A stretch of 64,000 bases of DNA, taken from contig JBCCKF010000001.1 of assembly GCA_039027435.1 (NCBI GenBank), positions 372,001 through 436,000 of the forward strand, read 5' to 3'. The position numbers were made by a program, and so were the translations under genes. Origin of the DNA: CALBPI01 sp039027435 (lineage in GTDB: Bacteria; Pseudomonadota; Gammaproteobacteria; Steroidobacterales; Woeseiaceae). Positions within the stretch are counted from its first letter, which is position 1. Each line of letters begins with the position of its first letter. The notes under the pieces are model-generated. The model was not told where the DNA came from, did no database searches, and saw only the letters and a program-made list of their open reading frames with translations. Positions 41,623 to 50,500 of the stretch are shown here, piece after piece.

Positions 41623-42779
41623 CAATCGCCGTCCTGATTGTTGAAGCCAAGGTTCACATCCGCTGCAACGGCCGCGTCAATGAATAGGTCCGCCAAATCC
41701 TGTAACGATGTGCGAATGGTATCAATGTCACCTGTACTCGTTCCCATCAGGATCGATTCGAGCGATGAATTTAGCGCGTCGATGCCGGTTTCGGCCTGTG
41801 CCAACTGAGCGTCCAGTTGATCCGCAATCGACTCGGAATCATGCGCGCGACGGAGATAATCACGGAAGCCGTAATCGGTGTCGGCGGGACCGCGATCAAG
41901 AAATGCACGGATCGCAGCAACGTTCACCTCCAGATTTTCACGGGAAAACTCTGAACGGAATGACTCGGTGGTCAGCGGCCCCGTCTGCTGAGGCCGCGTG
42001 ACTTTCTCGTCGGCTACAAACTCAGTCTCCTGCGCGAGACTCTCGAGGATACCGGTCAGAACCTCCGTGCGATCCATGAAAGTCCCTGAACCCGTCGCGA
42101 AATCGCTCTGCAACTGACCATTCAGCGCCCACGCTGCTGAGAGTTCCTGCGCCATCGTGTCGAGATTCTCAGTGATTGCGACCGCAAGACCACAGCGTCT
42201 CTGACCGTCAGTAGCGTCGTCGAGACCACCCAATTCGAACAGCAGATATTCAAGCGCCGGCAATCCTTGCGCACCAACCGGGCTGTTGGAGACCCTTGCT
42301 TCGTCGATCGGCTGAACATCGTTTAACAGACTACTGACGTTGTTGAAAACCGCGTTATTGGGGTCGGGAAAGAACTGAATTCGAAAACGCCGGTTCTGTT
42401 CCTCAACCGGTCCAATGCGGACAATGGTCACGCCTTGCCAAGCGAGCATCGTATCCTGCCAAGCGGACTGCAACGTCGAAATCATTCCGCTTGCGGGGTC
42501 TGCGCAGTATGCAGCCATATCGGTCTCAAGTGCTGTCGCAGCCAAAGCGAAGTTCTCATAACGAGGGGCAATCACTCCTGTGCCGAGCGACTCGAACAGC
42601 CGCTCTTGTTCCTGTGCCAGCGTCCCCACGGCACCCAGCGGATCTGCTGGGGGCGGAGGCGTTCCTGTCGGTGGCGGCGGTGCCGCACCACCACCACCGC
42701 CGCCGCCGCCGCATGCGGCCAACACCACTGCGAGCACCAGTAGGCAAACGTGTTTTGTAAGAGTGATAGCACGATACAT
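41622..42779 (-). CDS. imelysin-family lipoprotein (second copy)
   Basis: A 385-residue lipoprotein. The lipobox VLAAC is followed by a Gly8 stretch and a Pro-rich linker (AAPPPPTGTPPPP). The body is an imelysin-like four-helix domain: SAWQDTMLAWQGVTIVRIGPVEEQNRRFRIQFFPD near the start, then GAQGLPALEYLLF in the position of the GxHxxE motif, with Pro replacing His. Related periplasmic EfeO/IrpA/ICMP proteins bind iron or act in its uptake. AGGAGA precedes ATG 42779. It lies 13 bases after the second di-heme gene. Sequence is clearly different from the first imelysin of the operon. Confidence 0.85.
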   Translation of the reverse strand: MYRAITLTKHVCLLVLAVVLAACGGGGGGGGAAPPPPTGTPPPPADPLGAVGTLAQEQERLFESLGTGVIAPRYENFALAATALETDMAAYCADPASGMISTLQSAWQDTMLAWQGVTIVRIGPVEEQNRRFRIQFFPDPNNAVFNNVSSLLNDVQPIDEARVSNSPVGAQGLPALEYLLFELGGLDDATDGQRRCGLAVAITENLDTMAQELSAAWALNGQLQSDFATGSGTFMDRTEVLTGILESLAQETEFVADEKVTRPQQTGPLTTESFRSEFSRENLEVNVAAIRAFLDRGPADTDYGFRDYLRRAHDSESIADQLDAQLAQAETGIDALNSSLESILMGTSTGDIDTIRTSLQDLADLFIDAAVAADVNLGFNNQDGD

Positions 42780-42792
42780 CGTCTTCTCCTGT

Positions 42793-44139
42793 CTAAAGGG
42801 CAAGAACAAATGACGCCAGAGCATCCTGTTCAGCCTCGGAAAGTCCTAGAAACTGTGCGGCAGCGCGCGCGCCCTCACCGCCATGCCATAAGATCGCTTC
42901 GTGAACGTTTGTTGCACGACCGTCATGGAGCAATCCCGAATCCGGATTCAATTCAAGCGCGATACCTAGCGACCACAGGGGTGGAGTACGCCACTCGCTG
43001 CCTGAAGCGCTGCCTTCAACGACACCGTCGGCAAGCATCGGTCCCATGTCGTGTAGCAAGAGGTCGGTGTACGGCCAGATCGTTTCTTCATTGCCACCGA
43101 CGTTTACCGTGTGTGATGGCACATGACAGGCGTCGCAACCTGCGCCCGCGAACAGCCGTTTCCCCAATCGTCGCTCAGCTGTCAGTTCCCTCGCCTCCGG
43201 CACAGCCAAAGATGCGGTGAACGTCACTACATGATCGAACAACGGCGCATTGATCTCGTGATCACCCCTCGGTCCTGCGCCGCTTGACTGCTGCAGGCAA
43301 GTCGCTTGATTGCGCTCACAATTCTCTTCAGGTTCAAGTGCGCTCGTGATGCCGATGTCATTTCTGAATGCATCAGCGGTTTGGATGGCCACGGTTGCTT
43401 GAGACGCCTTCCAGCCAAAACGACCCGGCATCACCTCTCCCGCATTGGTGTCGACCCAATTTACGCGTCCAGATATCCCATCGCGATCCCGATCGTCGGG
43501 GTCGTCCAGCTGCTCAAGTCGCGCCGAAGGAATCGCTTCTAGCAAGCCTAGACCAACGATGCCTGGGGCAATTCTCGGTGCGACCAATTCATCACCCAAT
43601 GCGACATGGATTTGTTTCAGCACATAAGAGGATTCCGGCACCGGCACTTGTCGAATCTCCACGTACGGCCGCGGCTCACCTTCGAAGAAACCCGTCAATC
43701 GCGTGCCGCGCTGCATATCGTCGAATGTTGCGCGCGGCTGCAAGTGCGTACCGAAGACTTCGCGCAGCTCGCTATGATCGGCAATCCGATAAACGGTCGA
43801 GAAGGTCTGCGCATTCTTGAGGAGGCTATCGCCACGGCCAGCATCCTCATGGCAAGCCAAACAGGATCGCGCACTGAACAGAGGGCCAAGTCCGTCTCGA
43901 GCCGTTGTAGATGAAGGTGAAGCTACCCATGGATCACGGAACAGCGCGAATCCTGTCCAAAAGTCGAGCTCGCGGACGCGGCTCATCACCGGAGCCGGTT
44001 TCACAAAACTCGCACCGGTTAGCCTTTGGGTCGTCCAGCTCGCCCCCGGCGAAGGTAGTTCATTGACTGCATCTTGCCTACAGGATCCGAGCGTCGCGGA
44101 CACCATAACCACCAGCAACGCGAGGCTAACCCGGTTCAC
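42793..44139 (-). CDS. di-heme oxidoreductase-family lipoprotein (DUF1111/DHOR), copy 2
   Basis: A 448-residue c-type cytochrome-like protein. The signal peptide ends with LGSC. Two heme-binding CxxCH motifs are visible: SCLACHEDAGRG near residue 95 and GCDACHVPSHT about two thirds along. Conserved DHOR parts include GLGPLFSARSCLACH, GLGLLEAIP, DRDGISGRVNWV and FGWKASQATV. GTG 44139 overlaps the previous stop (GTGA). It would pass electrons in the periplasm; whether it acts as a peroxidase-like or ferri-reducing enzyme is unknown. Confidence 0.88.
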   Translation of the reverse strand: MNRVSLALLVVMVSATLGSCRQDAVNELPSPGASWTTQRLTGASFVKPAPVMSRVRELDFWTGFALFRDPWVASPSSTTARDGLGPLFSARSCLACHEDAGRGDSLLKNAQTFSTVYRIADHSELREVFGTHLQPRATFDDMQRGTRLTGFFEGEPRPYVEIRQVPVPESSYVLKQIHVALGDELVAPRIAPGIVGLGLLEAIPSARLEQLDDPDDRDRDGISGRVNWVDTNAGEVMPGRFGWKASQATVAIQTADAFRNDIGITSALEPEENCERNQATCLQQSSGAGPRGDHEINAPLFDHVVTFTASLAVPEARELTAERRLGKRLFAGAGCDACHVPSHTVNVGGNEETIWPYTDLLLHDMGPMLADGVVEGSASGSEWRTPPLWSLGIALELNPDSGLLHDGRATNVHEAILWHGGEGARAAAQFLGLSEAEQDALASFVLAL

Positions 44140-45833
44140 AGTGACTCCAGGAATGCGTACAGCGCATCGCGCTCGGGTTCTGTCAGTGCAAGTACCGCGT
44201 TCAGGCTGGCTGTTGCCTCACCACCGTGCCAGAGCACGGCTTCCTCGAGCGTGCGCGCGCGTCCATCGTGCAAAAACGTGGCCGCCGGGTTAACCGTTTG
44301 GGCAAGCCCGATACCCCAGAGCGGTGGCGTTCGCCACTCGGTGCCATCCGCTAACAAGTCAGGCCGACCGTCAGCGAGACCATCACAGCGCAGGACATAC
44401 GTGCAGTTTTCACCAGCTGGGCAAGCCGAGCCATTCTCGAATTCCCTCGAGACGGGCAAGCAACTGCCACCCATATCGTGGAGCAACAAATCCGTGTACG
44501 GATAAATATCCTGATTGGATAGCACTTCAATCGGTCCAGCGTCCGGCACCAACCGATTGATATCGATATCGCCCAGGACGCTGCCTGCGGCGACACCGGT
44601 TGTAAACCGTTGTTGGTGACAACTGTTGCAACCGGACTCGAAGAACAGCGCGCGCCCCTCGACAATCTGCGCATCCCAACTTCGCGTATTCTCGTCATAT
44701 CCACGACGATCCGGAACCGCTAACAGGCGGGCATAAAACTCGACCAGCGCCAACTCGATATCCGACGTGTCAACGCCGTCTACATACCGATCTGGTTCCA
44801 GCAACGCGGCGTTAATGCAGGAGCTTTGGGCGGCCGTACATGGTTCCTCAGGCGCGAACGAGGATGTCGCACCCATATCTCCGCGGTAGGCGCCAGCCGT
44901 CTGTTGCAATACGCTGGAGGATGTTGCCTTGTGGCCATAACGTCCGACGCCCTCTGTGCCCGTGGTTTGGTCGAAGACTCGGTTGGCTCGACCGGAGATT
45001 CCATCACCGTCCGCGTCATTCGGATCCTCATTTGCGAGGATGGACGCTTCAGGTATTGCACCCAGTAGGCCTAACCCGATCATCTGCTGAGCGAGTCGCG
45101 GTGAGAACATCACGCCGTCGGTAAAGTCACCATAGCTCAGTTCTTTAATTTTGTAGATCGGGCGCCGCAGCTCGTAGGGCGCCCCATCATTGTATGTGCC
45201 TGAAACGGTCTCATATTCGACAGTTGCAAAAGCCTCTCCAATGGAAGCAGTGGCTCCACCACCGAAAGAAGACAAGCCCGCATCCGGATCATTCCCTTGA
45301 AACGACGCGACACCGAAAGTATGTAGCTGCGTGCCGTAGATCGGATCGGGAACGACATTGTTGTTTGCATCGTTTCCAAGACTGATCCGCATAAACATGG
45401 CATCAAAGGGAACTGACGTACTCGCCGGAACACTGCCGCGCCCGTCGCGAATATGACACCCCTGGCAGGTAGGGGCATTCATCAATGGCCCCTGCCCTTC
45501 CTGATCGTTGCGAAACAGTGCGTTGCCGCCTTTGAAGTTCGCGTCAGCAGCGAAGTCTCTTTGGATCGCGGGCGGTGCCTGGCTGAACGCCTGATCGTTC
45601 GATACAGAAGTGCCTGCTTGATCACCCGAGAATCGCTCAACGCTGGTTAGCGGAGGCACAACGGGCTCCGGCGGCGGTGGTGGTGGTGTACCGATCGGGT
45701 CGGGAGGTGCGGAACCGCCACCTCCGCCGCCACCACAACCGGCGATCGCCACGCACAAAGCCACCGTACAAAATGACGCACGCCGCCCTTGGAGGCGGCG
45801 TGCGCTTTCAGGTTTGCGGACCTGTTCGATCAA
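44136..45833 (-). CDS. di-heme oxidoreductase-family lipoprotein (DUF1111/DHOR), copy 1
   Basis: A 565-residue protein. Lipobox IAGC is followed by a Gly7 stretch and a Pro-rich linker similar to that of the second imelysin. Heme motifs are APTCQGCHIRDGRG and GCNSCHQQRFTTG. An additional cysteine-rich insert (SCLPVSREFENGSAC, then ENCTYVLRC) precedes the C-terminal domain and is absent from copy 2. The DHOR signatures GLGLLGAIPEAS, DADGDGISGRANRV and RYGHKATSSSV are present. TTG 45833 overlaps the imelysin stop as TTGA, with GGAAGAG upstream. Confidence 0.88.
   Translation of the reverse strand: MIEQVRKPESARRLQGRRASFCTVALCVAIAGCGGGGGGGSAPPDPIGTPPPPPPEPVVPPLTSVERFSGDQAGTSVSNDQAFSQAPPAIQRDFAADANFKGGNALFRNDQEGQGPLMNAPTCQGCHIRDGRGSVPASTSVPFDAMFMRISLGNDANNNVVPDPIYGTQLHTFGVASFQGNDPDAGLSSFGGGATASIGEAFATVEYETVSGTYNDGAPYELRRPIYKIKELSYGDFTDGVMFSPRLAQQMIGLGLLGAIPEASILANEDPNDADGDGISGRANRVFDQTTGTEGVGRYGHKATSSSVLQQTAGAYRGDMGATSSFAPEEPCTAAQSSCINAALLEPDRYVDGVDTSDIELALVEFYARLLAVPDRRGYDENTRSWDAQIVEGRALFFESGCNSCHQQRFTTGVAAGSVLGDIDINRLVPDAGPIEVLSNQDIYPYTDLLLHDMGGSCLPVSREFENGSACPAGENCTYVLRCDGLADGRPDLLADGTEWRTPPLWGIGLAQTVNPAATFLHDGRARTLEEAVLWHGGEATASLNAVLALTEPERDALYAFLESL
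45777..45804 (-). promoter_or_regulatory. strong hairpin at the 5' end of di-heme gene copy 1
   Basis: CGCACGCCGCC pairs with GGCGGCGTGCG (11 bp, six-base loop) inside codons about 10-20, and TCATTTT follows on the minus strand. It could be a partial terminator or translation-slowing structure between the first imelysin and the downstream genes. Function unproven. Confidence 0.35.
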
Positions 45834-47239
45834 ATGTTCTCTTCCGTATCCTGTCTCAGGTCACCAACAGTGACGCCAAGGTCCGAAATAACCGTCTCGA
45901 GCACATCGGTTTGTGCTGACAAAGCCTGGATCGAACCCGCAATGTTTGGCTCGTTGATGCCGAGCTGAATTTGGGTATCGAACGGCATGCCCGCCTTCGC
46001 CATATCATCGATCGTGCTGATGCGGATCATGGTGCGCTCAAGCGCGGCACGGAACGCGTTGGACGTGCCGGTGAAGCCTTCAGCAATCAAAAGGTCATCG
46101 ATGCCTGCACCTTCGACAACGCTGCCATCGACGCGAACATATCGGCCAAAGTATGCGTTCTCGATGCCCATCGCGTTGGTAACGATGTCGCGATGGGTGT
46201 TGTCCGAGAAGCAAGAGTGCTCGTCTTCCTGGCTGTTCGTCAGCAGCGCGATATTCATGCGCTCGCCTGCGAGCTCACCAAAACCGAGGCGACCCATACC
46301 TTCCAGGATTTTCGCCAACGACACGTCTCCGCCAGCAACGAAATTTGCGTAGTGGTTGCCGGTGCCATTCGGATTCCAGGCGTCGACCAAAGTCTTCAAG
46401 TCGTCAACCAGAAGCTGAGAGACCAGCACCAGATATTCACCGCGTCGGGTGCAAACGCTGTCAGCTTGACCGTTTCCAATCCCGCTAGTGCAAGCGCCGC
46501 CAGTCTGGTAGTCGCTCACCGGACGCTGACCACCGGTGGTGTCACGCGCGCCGGTACCCGACAAGTCAGCATTCAGATCCTGCCCCCAGAGGAGGAATTC
46601 GATCGCGTGAAAGCCGATGGTAAGGTTACGCTCGTCACCGCCAAGTTCGTTGTTGTCACGAAGGTTTTGCTCCGTAATCGCAAACGTCGTATCCGAAATG
46701 ATGTTGCCGGTAACGGTGTCCGTGCTGTTAGGAATTTCCGGGCCCGCGTCGCCATCTACCGCGGCAGCAACGTAATCGATCAGCGCTTCGCCAAGCGGCC
46801 ACGCATTAATTGACCCCTCGGGTCCATCACCTTCCTGACCGAGCGTGCCACCATCCGTGTTGTTGTCTAACAACGCATCGATCGGCCCGACACGAAACCG
46901 GTAGACTTCAGTCTGGCCGTAGGGTTCATTCGCCGCCAACCACGCGGCCTTAGCCGCATCAAAATTCTCTTGGGTTGGGTTCGCAACCAAAGCTTCTACC
47001 GCACCCTGAATGGCAATTGCCGCAATCCAGGAATCACTGTACGCCGCATATGCGATGTTCGCATTCGTTGTCACGACATCAACTCGCGTAACCGCGCTAG
47101 GTACTCCAGCCGGGCCCTGTGGTCCGGCTGGTCCAGCGGCGCCCGTTGCGCCCGCAGGCCCTATAGCCCCGTCGTCCCCTTCGCATCCCGCTAGCGCGCC
47201 AAGCACGAGGCAGGACGCGGTTATTAATAATTTACGCAT
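45830..47239 (-). CDS. imelysin-family lipoprotein with collagen-like segment (first copy)
   Basis: A 469-residue lipoprotein. The lipobox LAGC is followed directly by a Gly-X-Y tract (about eight triplets, GAIGPAGATGAAGPAGPQGP type), then a long imelysin domain. The metal-site motif GxHxxE is intact in IGFHAIEFLLWGQD; further conserved parts are EVYRFRVGPID and YFGRYVRVDG. Such proteins bind iron in the periplasm. It heads the six-gene operon: a Fur box lies 43-61 bases upstream and GGAAGG precedes ATG 47239. Start alternatives further upstream would read through the Fur box. Confidence 0.88.
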   Translation of the reverse strand: MRKLLITASCLVLGALAGCEGDDGAIGPAGATGAAGPAGPQGPAGVPSAVTRVDVVTTNANIAYAAYSDSWIAAIAIQGAVEALVANPTQENFDAAKAAWLAANEPYGQTEVYRFRVGPIDALLDNNTDGGTLGQEGDGPEGSINAWPLGEALIDYVAAAVDGDAGPEIPNSTDTVTGNIISDTTFAITEQNLRDNNELGGDERNLTIGFHAIEFLLWGQDLNADLSGTGARDTTGGQRPVSDYQTGGACTSGIGNGQADSVCTRRGEYLVLVSQLLVDDLKTLVDAWNPNGTGNHYANFVAGGDVSLAKILEGMGRLGFGELAGERMNIALLTNSQEDEHSCFSDNTHRDIVTNAMGIENAYFGRYVRVDGSVVEGAGIDDLLIAEGFTGTSNAFRAALERTMIRISTIDDMAKAGMPFDTQIQLGINEPNIAGSIQALSAQTDVLETVISDLGVTVGDLRQDTEENI

Positions 47240-47281
47240 CAAATAAACCTTCCGATAAAAATTTCTAAAAGAATTAAGAAT

Positions 47282-47300
47282 GAAAACGAGAGTCATTCTC
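47282..47300. promoter_or_regulatory. Fur box of the imelysin operon
   Basis: GAAAACGAGAGTCATTCTC matches 14 of 19 positions of the Fur consensus. It lies 43 bases upstream of the first imelysin start (minus strand). No other feature is seen in the 263-base gap to bchH. Confidence 0.7.
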
Positions 47301-47502
47301 ATCTAATGGTACCAACTGGAAGCGCTCTATCAACACGTATCACCTGTGCCCGACTAAGGCCTCCCCCCTGTGACGTGGAGTGTGATGTAGACAATTATTC
47401 GCGTCAACCGATGGTACAGATCGTTTTTTTCGACAAGAACTTGACCGCCCCAAATTTTATGGAATTCTCGATCAACGCAGCTTCGACAAGGTTTTTGTCT
47501 GC

Positions 47503-50500
47503 CTAGCTAGCCGCGTTGGGAATAACGCCCTCGACGCGGTCTTCGAGTTCCTCGCTCGCCTGCTCGAGCGCCGCTAGCGTATCGTCGTCGGGTTGCCAGT
47601 AGTTGCGATCGGACGCTTCCAGCAATCGATTTGCAAAGCGACTCGAAGCCGTTGGATTCAACTCGGCAATGCGCCGACGCATATCTTCATCGAGCAGGAA
47701 AGTCTCGGTGAGCTTTTGATAGACCCAAGGCTGTACCTGACCTGTCGTTGCAGACCAGCCCATCGTGTTGGTCATATGCACTTCGATCTGGCGCACACCT
47801 TCGTAGCCGTGTTCCAACATGCCTTCGTGCCACTTTGGATTGAGCATCCGCGTGCGCGTTTCCAAAGCCACCTGATCGGAGAGCGTGCGCACCGTGCCCT
47901 CACCATGCGTCTGGTCGCCGATGTAGACCGGCGGTGCATCGCCTGAGCGGGCCCGCTTGACCGCGCCTGTGATGCCGCCGAGCGTGTCGAAATAGTTGTC
48001 AACCGTAGTGATGCCCAGTTCCACAGAATCTAGATTCTGATAGGCCAAATCGACATTAGCCAGTGCGCTGTTCAGAAGCGCCTGCTGTGCCTGTGGGCGA
48101 CCGTCACAACCATAAGCGAAGCCCTTGCGTTTGGAATAGACATCCGCCAGTTCATCTTCGTCGTCCCAGCGACCGCTCTCGACGAGATAGTTGACGTTGG
48201 AGCCGTACGCGCCCTCATCGTTGCCGTAGACTCGAAGCGCGGCAACCTCGAGAGTGCAGCCGTGCTCTGCCTGATAGGTGAGTGCATGCTTGCGAACAAA
48301 ATTGCTATCGATCGGCTCATCAGCAGACGCGGCAAGATACGCTGCTTCTGCGAGCATCTTGATTTGCAAGGGCATCAAATCCCGGAAGATTCCTGACAGC
48401 GTCATCACGACATCAATCCGCGGGCGACCCAGCGCTTCCAGATCGATCAGCTGCGCGCCAGCAATTCGGCCATAGCTATCGAATCTGGGCTCCGCCCCGA
48501 GCAGCGCAAGCGCCTGGCTGATCGGACCACCCTCACTCTTCAGGTTGTCGGTACCCCAGAGAACAATCGCGATCGACTCTGGCAGGCCATTGCCTTCCGC
48601 CAAATGGCAGTCGAGCAGACGCTGCGCCTGCTTGGCACCGTCCTTGACCGCATAAGCGCTCGGAATTCGGAACGGATCAAAACCGTGCAGGTTGCGTCCT
48701 GTTGGCAGCACAGCCGGCGTGCGCAGCACATCACCACCCGGCGAAGGCGCAATGTAGTGACCGTCGAGCGCACGCAACAGGCCCGGCGTCTCTGCATCCT
48801 GCCCGAGCAGATCGTTCGACGCCTGCAGTGACTTCATGAGATCTACACCATCCACGCCAGGCGGAAGGCCAGCTAGCTGCGCCGCTTTCGCTGGCGTCAG
48901 CGATTTCTTGGCAATGCCCTCCAGTGCGGCTTTAGCGGGGCGCACGCCATGCGATGCATCAGCCATACACGAGAGCAAATCGACGCGTTCCGTCGTACTG
49001 GGCGGTCGACCCACAACATGCAGGCCATGCGGAATCAGCGCGGTCTCGTATTCATGCAACCGCTGTTGCAGCGCATTCACTTCCCTGTCAGCGACATCCA
49101 GCGTCCACTCAGGCGTGGCAGAAGCCAGCTCCAATTCGTGCGCCTGCGCCTGGATCAAAGCCAGAAGGTCGAGATCGGGTTTGGCGTCAGGGTCGCGTTG
49201 CCGCCAACGATCCAGCGAATCGGACAACTCCTGGAGCCCTTTATACAGACCGGCTTCAGATATCGGAGGCGTCAGGTAACTGATCAAGGTTGCGGCGGAT
49301 CGCCGCTTGGCGATGGCGCCTTCCGATGGATTGTTGGCCGCGTAGAGATAGAAATTCGGCAGCGCGCCGATCAGACGCTCCGGCCAACATTTGCCCGACA
49401 TCCCGGTTTGTTTACCCGGCATGAATTCGAGCGCACCGTGCGTTCCAAAATGCAGGACCGCGTGCGCGGCGTAGTCTTCACGCAGATAGCGATAGAACGC
49501 CGAGAACGCATGTGTTGGTGCCAGGCCCTGCTCGAACAGCAAGCGCATCGGATCACCCTCATAGCCGAACGATGGCTGCACGGCGACGAGGACGTTGCCA
49601 TATTGCTGACCGAGGACCATCAACGAGCGACCATTTACGAGCTGCTTGCCGGGTGCAGCACCCCATTGCGATTCGATCTCCGCCAGCCAGGGCTCACGCG
49701 ACACGTGATCATCCACATCAATTAGCGTGTGGACGTTCGCATCGGCGCCATAGGTCTCTGCATTGCCGGTCAACAAGTGGTCACGCAGCGCATCGGCCGT
49801 GTCGGGTAACCCCTCAACGCTGTAGCCCTCGTCTCGCATCGCCGAGAGCGTGTTGTGCAGACTGCCAAACACATCGAGGAACGCAGCGGTACCGGTGTTA
49901 CCGGCGTTTGGCGGGAAGTTGAATACAACCGTCGCCACCTTGCGGTCCGCGACCGGCGTCTTAGCCAGGGAAATCTGCTTGGCGACGCGTTCAGCGAGTG
50001 CGTGCGCCCGCTCCGGGCAACTGTGCATGTCCTGAGGATTGTCATCCGTTGAGAATGTGCAACCGTGATGACAACCGCTGCAGGTAACACCCGGCGCACC
50101 CGCGCGCCCGCCGAACACCATCGGACTGATCGCACCGTCGAGTTCGGGAATCGCGACCATGATCGTGCTTTCAACGGGACTCAGCCCACGCTCCGAGCCG
50201 CCCCACTCTTCCAGCGTCTGGAACTCAACAGGATGGGCGGCGATATAAGGTACATCGAGCTCTGAAAGCACCGCCTCAGCAGCGGCCGCATCGTTGTAGG
50301 CCGGACCACCTACCAGTGAGAACCCGGTCAGCGACACGACCGCATCGACCGCGGGCTTACCGTCTTGTTTCAGGAATTGTTCGATTGCAGGCCGGGCATC
50401 AAGCCCACTGGCAAATACCGGTACAACCGCGAGTCCTCGCGACTCCAGTGCGGCGAGCACCCCATCGTAGTGTCCGGCATTCGCGCCGAGCAGATAGGAG

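Noticed and set aside
45971..46813. 280-codon open frame on the plus strand
   Set aside because: Antisense shadow of the first imelysin gene with no domain.
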